Source of the DNA: Alphaproteobacteria bacterium | GTDB taxonomy: Bacteria > Pseudomonadota > Alphaproteobacteria > Rhizobiales > JAJFHC01 | Direction: 5' to 3' | Assembly (NCBI GenBank): GCA_021775805.1 | Contig: JAJFHD010000105.1 | Span: 88,156-152,155 of the forward strand | DNA length: 64,000 nucleotides | Shown: one piece after another, positions 54,868 to 62,923 of the stretch | Layout: each line of letters begins with the position of its first letter | Position numbering within the stretch: position 1 is the first letter of the stretch | Program-made: the position numbers and the translations under genes | The notes under the pieces: generated by a model | The model's database searches: none | Told to the model about the DNA's origin: nothing | The model's input: only the letters and a program-made list of their open reading frames with translations

Positions 54868-55509
54868 TCAGTCGTTGTCTGTAAGACCGGCACCGGCACC
54901 GCTCAACCGGGACTCCTCGCTGGCCGGGACGTAGGTCCGGTGGGCAAATCGTTCCAGGATCTCCCGGGACGCTTGTTCAATGGTGCCACGACGTTTGTCT
55001 GCCGTGATGGGGTTCGAGGGAAAACCGCACGCGGTTATGGAGACATCTGTCGCTTGCGAGCTTAGCAGCACCTGGTGGTTGGAGGGATACTCCACAGAGT
55101 CAGGGCTGCACTTAATGGTAACGGTCGGCCAGGAAATCTGCAGCGACTGGAACAGAGCCCTGGCCGCAATCGCCACGAACGGTGCCATGATCAAGGGGTA
55201 GGACACCGATGACAGGGTGATTTTGCTTTCCGGAAGCATGTCGCAATAGGTCACGCCGCAGATAACAGGACAAAGTGTTTTGTCCTTACCGGTCCAGACC
55301 TCGCCTGCGATCTTTGGCGCAACGTTTTCGTAGGGCGTCTCGTCCAGTTCAGCGACCAGACCGGCGAACGCGTCGGTACCCGGCAGACCATGCGATGCCA
55401 GCCAGCCGGCGGCGCGGCCAGCCTCCTCGGCAAGTCCCCAGCTCATGCCGGTGCCGCGGTAGGCCTTGAAGACAAGCGACTCGATCTCGCCGATGGCAAA
55501 GTCGGTCAT
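54868..55509 (-). CDS. DUF3726 protein
   Basis: 213 residues from the ATG at 55509 (GGAG before it, overlapping the stop of the gene upstream by four bases). IGEIESLVFKAYRGTGMSWG then LAEEAGRAAGWLASHGLPG is the DUF3726 opening. There is no signal peptide and no catalytic motif that I can name. Members accompany catabolic genes for methylated or amide substrates; role unknown. Last gene of the leftward run. Confidence 0.75.
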   Translation of the reverse strand: MTDFAIGEIESLVFKAYRGTGMSWGLAEEAGRAAGWLASHGLPGTDAFAGLVAELDETPYENVAPKIAGEVWTGKDKTLCPVICGVTYCDMLPESKITLSSVSYPLIMAPFVAIAARALFQSLQISWPTVTIKCSPDSVEYPSNHQVLLSSQATDVSITACGFPSNPITADKRRGTIEQASREILERFAHRTYVPASEESRLSGAGAGLTDND

Positions 55510-57236
55510 TGGCCGGTCTCCAGTGGCGGGTAGATCCAGTCGTCGGGGTCCCATTGCGCCAGTTCGTTGGGCATCGGGGTGTGTTGATACATGGTGATCC
55601 TGACCCAGCGGTCGGAACGGGGATCAAACTTGTTGGCTCCGAAGAAGGAAAGCTTGCAGCGCAAAAGGTCGATCGGCAAGACATCCTCAGAAATCAGGTT
55701 GTCCTGAATTTCAGAATAGGGAAACCTGGCGACGATTTGAGCGCGGCGAACGGCCTGCCGATGCTCCGGGTGGCGCAGCAGGAATTCCGCGACCGTGTCG
55801 TCCGGGCTACCGGTGTCGGTGTCGCACCAGACGGCAACATCGGCAGCCAGCGCGGCGGCGTTGCGCCAGGTGCACAATGGGTGCTCGCGTTCGGCGCCCG
55901 GCTCTTCATGGCGCTCGCCGAGCCTTGGTTCGAGTTTTTCCTCGGAGGCGTACCAGAACCGGGCGGTCTGGGCCGGATCGCCGAAATCGGTCTGCAGTGC
56001 TTCATCGTAGTGGCGGGACACAATTTCCGACAATGGGCCAAGTTTCATGGCGCCGTCGATCCGGAATGTGGCGGACTCGTCGGCGCTCATGGTGGCGACC
56101 AGATCGTCGACGATTGCGCCATGAGGCTCGATCAGCAGAGTCACGAGACATTCCTGGCCTTCCAGGGAAAGATTTGCTTCGCCCCACTGGAACAGGCGGT
56201 CCCAGGGCGCGGACCCCGACAGCGTTTCGGCCAGCCGGCAATGGGTGTCAAGGCGTTCCATGTCCTTGCGGAACTCCTCGATTCGGCCGGCCTGGCGCTC
56301 GTGGTCCACGGACCAGAGGTAGGCACCGATCTTCTGGCGTTCGACGAACGACCGGAACCTCTCGGCTGTTTCATCGTCAGTTGCGGAAACCGACCGAACT
56401 CTCGCCAGCGCGGTTTCCCTGGCGGCAATCCAGTTGTTCAGCAATGTGGGGTGATTGACGATAAACGGAGCCATGCCAAGGCCTGTGGAATTGCCGACAC
56501 CAAGGCGGCGGGCGAGATCAGGATCAAGCTTGACGGATGTCTCCGGTGCCTTGGCGTGAGCCATGTGCTCGACAATGTCGACCGTGAAGGCACGGGTCAG
56601 ATAGACGCTCAGCAATTCTGCCTGAAACGGCGCCTGGAACTCCGGGCGGTCGGCAATGAAGCGGCGGTCGCAGGCGCCAAACTTGGCTGAACCGTATACC
56701 GCCGTCGTTCTCATCAGGTAACCGACCTTGTCGAGTTCCGACGCCTCCGGTTGGGTGCCCGCCGCCAGACAGTCGCTGACGTATTCAAACAGGCGCACCG
56801 ACCGGTTGGCCCTGGACAACGACAACTCGCTGCCGGAAATGTGCCCGGCCTCCTGCTTTGGCACGTGATCGGCAAGACGTTCGATGTCGTCTTCCGTGGG
56901 GACGCCGTCAAACAGCGCGAAGGTTGCATCCCATTCCTCCGCGATCACACGATCTGAGCGTTTTGCCGGATCAAGGTCGTTGGCATAAGCGATCAGGCTG
57001 TAGGTCCGCTCCGGTCCGGTCGCGGTGTAGACACCGACGCCGACGCCCTTGTTGTCGATCCGCCAAACCGGCCGCGCGAACGTCCATTGCTCGCGCTTGA
57101 GGCGGCGCATCAGACCCCGCATGAAGGAAAGCCTGGTTTGATGAAAGGACCCCATCCGGGCGAGTTTCATCACTGTGCCGGGTGCGCGCAGGGCAACTGC
57201 AGGGGTGTCGTCAGTATCGTGTCTTGTGATTGTCAT
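55506..57236 (-). CDS. Large conserved protein of unknown function coupled to DUF3726
   Basis: 576 residues from the ATG at 57236. I do not recognise the family. The protein is soluble, acidic and Trp/Arg-rich, with no signal peptide or membrane helix. Notable stretches are WRIDNKGVGVGVYTATGPER, FGACDRRFIADRPEFQAPFQ, NSTGLGMAPFIVNHPTLLNN and DRWVRITMYQHTPMPNELAQ. The four-base overlap with the DUF3726 gene argues that the two act together. Function cannot be given from sequence; position suggests a role in the amide/amine route of this cluster. Confidence 0.8.
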   Translation of the reverse strand: MTITRHDTDDTPAVALRAPGTVMKLARMGSFHQTRLSFMRGLMRRLKREQWTFARPVWRIDNKGVGVGVYTATGPERTYSLIAYANDLDPAKRSDRVIAEEWDATFALFDGVPTEDDIERLADHVPKQEAGHISGSELSLSRANRSVRLFEYVSDCLAAGTQPEASELDKVGYLMRTTAVYGSAKFGACDRRFIADRPEFQAPFQAELLSVYLTRAFTVDIVEHMAHAKAPETSVKLDPDLARRLGVGNSTGLGMAPFIVNHPTLLNNWIAARETALARVRSVSATDDETAERFRSFVERQKIGAYLWSVDHERQAGRIEEFRKDMERLDTHCRLAETLSGSAPWDRLFQWGEANLSLEGQECLVTLLIEPHGAIVDDLVATMSADESATFRIDGAMKLGPLSEIVSRHYDEALQTDFGDPAQTARFWYASEEKLEPRLGERHEEPGAEREHPLCTWRNAAALAADVAVWCDTDTGSPDDTVAEFLLRHPEHRQAVRRAQIVARFPYSEIQDNLISEDVLPIDLLRCKLSFFGANKFDPRSDRWVRITMYQHTPMPNELAQWDPDDWIYPPLETGQ

Positions 57237-57353
57237 CGATGTGCGTGTGTCCTTATTGCGGGCCGTCGGTCCGCTCAAGATCAAGCTACGGCACGGGCAT
57301 CCCTTTTGACAACAACTTCATAGCCCGGTTCCTCGGGTTCGTCATCGACCGGC

Positions 57354-57605
57354 CTATGCCGTGAACATGGCCTCGCCGAGTGCTGCCAGATGGACACTGC
57401 ATAGATAGTTTTTCACGACCTTGAGGGTCGAGGTCGACCTGTTCGGCCATTTCCCTGGCGTTTCCGGCCACTTTGCGCCTTTGTCGAGAAATGGTTGTGC
57501 GGCTTGTTTATCAAGATCTCGGACGGTGAGATCATAACCGCTACACAGAAGGCATCCGGCAAGTTTGCCGGCAACGTTCCCCAGACCGATGAATCCAACT
57601 CTCAT
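57354..57605 (-). pseudogene. Decayed 3-hydroxyisobutyrate dehydrogenase-type gene
   Basis: The 83-codon frame opens as a normal NAD-binding domain (MRVGFIGLGN, VRDLDKQAAQPFLDKGAKWP) and ends like the C-terminal helix of the same family (LKVVKNYLCSVHLAALGEA). The middle is missing: intact members have about 290 residues. At the junction, another frame reads REMAEQVDL, the expected next residues, so a frameshift as well as a large deletion has occurred. It lies 16 bases after the amidase stop, in operon position. Confidence 0.85.
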
Positions 57606-57621
57606 TCATCAGTCCTCTCCG

Positions 57622-59133
57622 TCACGATGTTGCATTGGCTTGGGCGTCCCTGGTCGGTTCAATGCCGCCCGAGTTGTGCGATTGCCCGCTTGCGCGCGTG
57701 TCTGTCCTGACCTCTGTGGCTTGCAATTGGGGAACGGGTATGGAGAACCTGTTGTCGCCCGTCACGGCTGCGGCGACCTTGAAGATGTCGGACTCGCAAA
57801 AATACCTGCCGACGATCTGCACGCCCATGGGCAGGCCTTTCGAATGCATCCCCGCCGGCACAGTGATCGCGGGATGCCCGGTCATGTTGAAGAACGTTGT
57901 GAAACGCGTGATGGCATTGCCGGCAGCTTCTTCCAGACCGTCTGTCTTGACCGAAACAGTCCCAATCCTGGGGGCAATGACCGGCGTCGTCGGGGTGACC
58001 AGGACATCGACGTCCTTCAGAACGGCGTTGGTCTGCTGGCGGTAAAGCGCCATGAAGCGTTTTGCCCGGACGTAGTGTTCTGCGAGGATACATTGGCCCA
58101 GGGCAAGACCTGCCCGGAAATCCCGACCATAGAGGTCGCCGCGCTCTTCGAGATACCGGCTATGGAAGCTGACGGCCTCAGGCATCTGGACAGTCAGGGA
58201 CACGGTTCGGGCATGATCCATGGCAGGCAGGTCGACTTCACGGATCGCAGCACCCCGGCGCTCGAGGAAGCGAAGGACGTGCTCGCAGGCGTCGCCGATT
58301 TCGCTGTCGCAATGTTCGAAGTAGAACTTGCGGGGAACGCCTACCTGCAGTCCGGCGAGATCTTCTCGTCCTGTCGGGATTTCGCAGTCGACAGTTTCGG
58401 TCACTGACATTGGATCGTCCGGGTCAAAGCCTGCCACGGCTTGAAACAACAACGCGGCGTCTTCTACCGTTCGAGTGAGAGTGCCCACATGATCGAGGCT
58501 CCAGGCAAAGGGAATGACACCGCGTGTGGAGATCCGCCCCAGGGTCGGTTTCAGGCCGACAAGACCGCTCAGGGCGGCGGGTGCACGGACCGACCCGCCG
58601 GTATCGGTGCCAAAAGCAGCAGGTACAAGGCCAAACGCCACGGCCGACGCCGATCCGCTGCTGGAACCGCCTGCAAGCCTTGTTGCATCGTAGGCGTTCG
58701 TCGCCGTGCCGTAACGTGAATTTTCGCCGGTGGCGCCATAGGCAAACTCATGCAGATTGAGCTTGCCGAGGCTGATGGCGCCGGCGTCGAACATGCGGTC
58801 GATGATGTAGGCATTGGATTGCGCGATGTTGCCCTCGAGAACGCGCGATCCCGCCGTGGTTGCGACACCGGCGACGTCGATGAGGTCCTTGCTGGCGAAG
58901 GGAATTCCCAGCAGAGGTGTCTTTGAACGGTCGATGTCGGCCGATTTGTCGATTCTATCGGCAGCCAGTCTCGCTGAGTTGGCGGTGATCTCTATGTAGG
59001 CTTTCGCCTGGCCGTCGAGCCGGTCGGTGCGTTCGAGAAACACTTCCACAAGTTCCCGGCAGGACAGGGATTTGCGCTCGAGATGATGGCCGAGTTCGCC
59101 GATGGACTGGAACGCCAAATTGTCCGTTGTCAT
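57622..59133 (-). CDS. Amidase-signature hydrolase
   Basis: 503 residues. The Ser-cisSer-Lys triad is visible: Lys in FASKDLIDV, the Gly/Ser-rich GGSSSGSASAVA and the nucleophile Ser in GTDTGGSVRAPAA. Close to AtzF/allophanate and Asp/Glu-tRNA amidotransferase-A type enzymes, cytoplasmic. It starts within the last four bases of a small gene that may be its partner subunit. Substrate likely a small amide derived from methylated amines; not provable here. Confidence 0.9.
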   Translation of the reverse strand: MTTDNLAFQSIGELGHHLERKSLSCRELVEVFLERTDRLDGQAKAYIEITANSARLAADRIDKSADIDRSKTPLLGIPFASKDLIDVAGVATTAGSRVLEGNIAQSNAYIIDRMFDAGAISLGKLNLHEFAYGATGENSRYGTATNAYDATRLAGGSSSGSASAVAFGLVPAAFGTDTGGSVRAPAALSGLVGLKPTLGRISTRGVIPFAWSLDHVGTLTRTVEDAALLFQAVAGFDPDDPMSVTETVDCEIPTGREDLAGLQVGVPRKFYFEHCDSEIGDACEHVLRFLERRGAAIREVDLPAMDHARTVSLTVQMPEAVSFHSRYLEERGDLYGRDFRAGLALGQCILAEHYVRAKRFMALYRQQTNAVLKDVDVLVTPTTPVIAPRIGTVSVKTDGLEEAAGNAITRFTTFFNMTGHPAITVPAGMHSKGLPMGVQIVGRYFCESDIFKVAAAVTGDNRFSIPVPQLQATEVRTDTRASGQSHNSGGIEPTRDAQANATS

Positions 59134-59345
59134 TCGCTGTCGGCCTGCCGCTGGACACCTTGTGCCGGAGCAACGAATCCAAGGTCGGTTTTGCGCAAAA
59201 CTTCAAGCTCGTTCAGCAGTTCCTGGAACCCGGTAATGATGCCGAGTTTGGGGTCGACGAGTTCGTCTATCTCGTCGTCACGCCACTGCGAAGACGCAAG
59301 CTGTCCGGTCAGACCGACAAGTGTATCTTTGGTGAGCTTGTCCAT
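59130..59345 (-). CDS. Small AtzG/GatC-like partner of the amidase
   Basis: 71 residues, helical and acidic (WRDDEIDELVDPKLGIITGF, LNELEVLRKTDLGFVAPAQG). Size, position immediately before an amidase gene, four-base overlap, and a C-terminal segment like the VLxxVDL..v.P stretch of GatC/AtzG all suggest a stabilising subunit. The family call is by resemblance of pattern, not by a firm match. Confidence 0.6.
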   Translation of the reverse strand: MDKLTKDTLVGLTGQLASSQWRDDEIDELVDPKLGIITGFQELLNELEVLRKTDLGFVAPAQGVQRQADSE

Positions 59346-59437
59346 CGGGTGTTCCCTTGCTGGTGTTTCGCTGGCTTATGGGTGAAATTATCCAACCCAA
59401 GAGAAAGCGAGCGGAGCGCATTGGTCAAGAAGTCAAT

Positions 59438-59453
59438 TGTCGAAACATCGACA
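59438..59453. promoter_or_regulatory. Small palindrome upstream of the amidase genes
   Basis: TGTCGA-AACA-TCGACA is a perfect six-base inverted repeat, 93 bases before the AtzG-like start in the only gap (59346-59538) of this leftward run. Operator or terminator of the upstream phosphotransferase gene. Confidence 0.3.
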
Positions 59454-59538
59454 GTCACTTACCCATGGTGTGATGAGATAAAGGCAAGGCCATCCGTGCC
59501 CTTTGAGGGAGGCGGTTGGCTGAACGCGGCCCAGGGTT

Positions 59539-60471
59539 CTATCCGCGCCGGACGGCGTCGAGATGGTCTTTGAATCCAGGATCTGCCATGAGGGTTCTAC
59601 AACGCTCGAAGCGGCCTGTGGAATAGGCCCAGAAATCCTCGACAGGATTGTCATTGGCATGCTGGATCAGCCCCCACAGGGTCCACAAGAGATCGCACAT
59701 CGCCTTGTAGACGACCATGCGGCCAGTCTGGGCGGCACTGGGATCGCCGGAAAAATAGGCCGCCATCATCTCGCGGTCCTGGGCATCGTCAAATCCGGCC
59801 TCGACCGAAAGATCGCCCAGATCCCACAGCGGGTCGTTCATGCCGGAATACTCCCAGTCAACGATCCACATGGTGCTGCCGTCATCGAGGAAATTTTCGC
59901 ACAAGGGGTCGCAATGACACGGTGCGAGGTCGGCGGGGTGCGCATCAATCGCGCTGCGGACGATTTCGGCCTCCTTGAGGACCTCGTGATACCCTTCGGG
60001 GAAATCCACCGTCTTGCCGGAGAGAATCTTCAGGTAGTCGTCGATCATGGCGAACAACTCGAACCGGAACTGAAAAGTCTGGCCGCTGGTGTGGAGTTTC
60101 CTCATGGCTTTGGCAGCCCGGGCTGGGGAGCCGTCACGTTGCCGGAACTCGTCGGGTGACATGGTGACGGTGCCGTCGAGAAAGTGGCTCACCATTATGC
60201 CGCTGCCGGGGTCTGCGTGTACGACTTCCGGGCTGACGCCGGCCGCGGCCGCTGCCCGTGCGTTGTGGGCTTCAACCGCACGGTCGATGTACTCCTCGGT
60301 CCCGGCACCCGGCAGCCTCAGGCAATAGACACCGCGATCGGTCGCAACGCGGAAAACCAGATTGGTCAATCCGCCAAGCCGCTGAATATCCAGAGCCGAG
60401 GCGTCCGTGCCTGCAAATACTTCCAGATCTGAAATAGCCGCCCGCGCTTGAGCAATGGCATCGTCCGTCAT
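59539..60471 (-). CDS. Choline-kinase/aminoglycoside-phosphotransferase-like protein
   Basis: 310 residues from the ATG at 60471 (GGGGAGA before it). The kinase fold shows the catalytic HCDPLCEN (Asp188, Asn193) and the metal Asp205 in VDWEYSG. Members phosphorylate choline, ethanolamine or related alcohols. Here it stands between DMGDH-like genes and an amidase, so an N-methylated amino alcohol is a sensible substrate. It starts 15 bases after the flavoprotein gene ends. Confidence 0.85.
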   Translation of the reverse strand: MTDDAIAQARAAISDLEVFAGTDASALDIQRLGGLTNLVFRVATDRGVYCLRLPGAGTEEYIDRAVEAHNARAAAAAGVSPEVVHADPGSGIMVSHFLDGTVTMSPDEFRQRDGSPARAAKAMRKLHTSGQTFQFRFELFAMIDDYLKILSGKTVDFPEGYHEVLKEAEIVRSAIDAHPADLAPCHCDPLCENFLDDGSTMWIVDWEYSGMNDPLWDLGDLSVEAGFDDAQDREMMAAYFSGDPSAAQTGRMVVYKAMCDLLWTLWGLIQHANDNPVEDFWAYSTGRFERCRTLMADPGFKDHLDAVRRG

Positions 60472-60485
60472 GATGATCTCCCCGT

Positions 60486-62909
60486 CTAACTTTTCAACCT
60501 GTTCATCTTTGCATCGTAGAGACAACGCGGTCCGCGAACCGCTGTGTAGAGGGTGCCGAAGGCCTCGATCGCGAACTCTGCGACATCGGCTAGGTCCGCG
60601 GGCAAGTAGCCGAAAGCGATTGTGTCTCCGACGGTGTGTCCGTAACCGGCACTTGTGGTCGTCCCGACGGCCTCGCCCTGGTGGAGAATTGTCTCGCCGC
60701 CATGGAAGGGCGCGAAACCGTTGATGCGGAAGGCACAGAGTCTACGTGTCACGCCTTCCGCCTTTATGTCCTCGAGGGCATTCCTGCCCAGAAAGTCACC
60801 CTTGTCCAAAGCCACGCAAAACCCGAGACCGGCCTCGAACGGCGAATAGTCCGGGCTGATGTCGCCGGACCAGTACAAGTATCCCTTTTCCAGCCGGCAT
60901 GCCTCGATGGCGCGATATCCGACGTTTGTGATGCCGCTGGATTGGCCGGCACTCCACAGTATGTCGTAGATGTGGCCAGCATACTCCACCGGAATGTAGA
61001 GCTCCCACCCCAGTTCACCGACGTAGCCGACCCGTGCGGTCAGGGCAGTGGCGTTGCCAATTTCAATTTCACGAACACTCAGGAAAGGAAATGCGGCATT
61101 GGATACGTCGTTGTCGGTGACTGCTTCGAGAACAGTCCGGGCACTGGGGCCGCACAGATTCAGGACGGCGAACTCGGACGTGACCTCCCGCAAGGAGACT
61201 GAACCATCCTGCGGCATATGAGACCTGATCCAATCACTGTCGCGAATGCCGAAGCCCGACCCGGTGACAACAAAGAACTTTTGCGGGGCAACGTGCATGA
61301 TCGTTACATCGGCCTCGATGCCGCCCCGCTCGTTGCAAAGCTGCGTATAGACGCAACGACCGGGGTTGCCGGACAAGTCGTTGACGGCAAGATGCTGCAG
61401 CAGTGATTGGGCGCCTGGCCCTGAGACTTCGAACTTGGAGAACGAACTTTGATCAATGAGGGCGACGGCGTTGCGGATCGCATGACACTCTTGTGCAACC
61501 GGCTCAAACCAGTTGGCTTTACCTTCGAAACTGGGGATATCGACGGCCTCTGACCCATCCGAAGCGAACCAGTTGGGGCGTTCCCAGCCCGATTTGGATC
61601 CAAACACCGCACCCGACTGCTTAAGGCGTTCAAAGAGAGGGGAGCGTCTCAGACCCCGGCCGGCGCTGGCTTCTTCCCCAGGCCAGTGAATCTTGTAATA
61701 GGCAGCGTAAGCTTCGATCGCCCGTTCCTCAAGAAACCTCCCTTGAGCATGTTGGGGGCCGAAGCGCCGGGCGTCGAACGCCCATAGGTCCATGCCCGGA
61801 TCGCCTTCGCGTATCCAGTTGGACATGGCCTGGCCAGCCCCGCCCGACGCGGCGATGCCGGCGGTGAAGCCGCAGGCCAGATACAGGTTCGCGTAACCGG
61901 GGGCCAGCCCCATTATCGGTTCACCATCGGCTGAGACCGGGATCGGCCCGTTGATGACCGTGCGTATGCCGGTTTCGTTGAGAACAGGAAGCCTGCTGGT
62001 ACAGGGTGTTGCAAACAGCTCCAGACGATCGAAGTTTTCTGGAAAAAGTTCGCGGCCAAACTCGACCGGCGGCAGGCCGCGCCAACATCCGTTTGTGCCT
62101 TCCTCCCAACCGCCGATGGCAAACGCGCCGACTTCCGGTTTGAGATAGAAGTTGTTGTCCGGATCGCGCAGCGTCGGCAGCGTAGAGTCAAAGGACAGTG
62201 TCTTCTCGGTGACAAAATACTGATGTTCGACGACGCCGGCGGCTATTGGAACACCCGCCATGGCGCCAATCTGCTTGGCCCACAGTCCAGCACAGTTGAC
62301 AAGAACCTCGCAGCCAACTGTGCCCTTGTCGGTGATAACGCCGGAAACCCGGCCATCCTCGGAAACGATGTCCTTGACGGTCGTTCCTTCCTCAAGCCTG
62401 GCGCCGAATTTCCGGGCGGCTTTGGCATAGGCCTGGGTCAGGGCGTACGGGTCGATCGAACCATCACTGGGAATGAATGCCGCGCCAACCACGCCCTGGG
62501 TCTGAATGAAAGGAAACAAATCAAGAGCCTGCGAGGCCGACAGGCTATGGCATTCCACGTCAAAGCCCTTGGCCTGGGTCATCGACCGGCGGATTTCACT
62601 CCAGCGGTCGGGCGAGGAAGCGAGCCGGAGCGAGCCGACTTTCTTCCAGTCGATGGCCTGGCCGCTTTCTTCTTCCAGCCGGTCGAAGACGGCGACTGAA
62701 TTCTGCATCAACCGGGTCAGGTTTCGTTTTGATCTCAGCTGACCAACCAGTCCTGCCGCATGCCAGGTGCAGCCCTCGGTGATGTTGGCCTTTTCCAGCA
62801 GGAGAACGTCTTTCTCGCCGTCGCGAGCCAGGTGGTAGGCCAGCGAACACCCGATGGCGCCGCCGCCGATGATTACAATGCGAGCATGCCGGTCCGCGTG
62901 AAACGCCAT
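60486..62909 (-). CDS. Dimethylglycine dehydrogenase-like flavoprotein with GcvT domain (second)
   Basis: 807 residues. FAD motif IVIIGGGAIGCSLAYHLA and CTWHAAG with His50 at the covalent-flavin place. The GcvT-like half begins near residue 430 (GWERPNWFAS) and includes ARVGYVGELGWELYIP and CRLEKGYLYWSGDISPDYSP. It would oxidise an N-methyl group and hand it to tetrahydrofolate. The next gene upstream is a near paralogue, 14 bases away. Confidence 0.9.
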   Translation of the reverse strand: MAFHADRHARIVIIGGGAIGCSLAYHLARDGEKDVLLLEKANITEGCTWHAAGLVGQLRSKRNLTRLMQNSVAVFDRLEEESGQAIDWKKVGSLRLASSPDRWSEIRRSMTQAKGFDVECHSLSASQALDLFPFIQTQGVVGAAFIPSDGSIDPYALTQAYAKAARKFGARLEEGTTVKDIVSEDGRVSGVITDKGTVGCEVLVNCAGLWAKQIGAMAGVPIAAGVVEHQYFVTEKTLSFDSTLPTLRDPDNNFYLKPEVGAFAIGGWEEGTNGCWRGLPPVEFGRELFPENFDRLELFATPCTSRLPVLNETGIRTVINGPIPVSADGEPIMGLAPGYANLYLACGFTAGIAASGGAGQAMSNWIREGDPGMDLWAFDARRFGPQHAQGRFLEERAIEAYAAYYKIHWPGEEASAGRGLRRSPLFERLKQSGAVFGSKSGWERPNWFASDGSEAVDIPSFEGKANWFEPVAQECHAIRNAVALIDQSSFSKFEVSGPGAQSLLQHLAVNDLSGNPGRCVYTQLCNERGGIEADVTIMHVAPQKFFVVTGSGFGIRDSDWIRSHMPQDGSVSLREVTSEFAVLNLCGPSARTVLEAVTDNDVSNAAFPFLSVREIEIGNATALTARVGYVGELGWELYIPVEYAGHIYDILWSAGQSSGITNVGYRAIEACRLEKGYLYWSGDISPDYSPFEAGLGFCVALDKGDFLGRNALEDIKAEGVTRRLCAFRINGFAPFHGGETILHQGEAVGTTTSAGYGHTVGDTIAFGYLPADLADVAEFAIEAFGTLYTAVRGPRCLYDAKMNRLKS

Positions 62910-62923
62910 GGTCTAAGTCTCCC

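Noticed and set aside
55509..56690. 393-codon plus-strand frame opposite the large unknown protein
   Set aside because: No SD, shadow composition, and the minus strand forms a coupled operon with DUF3726.
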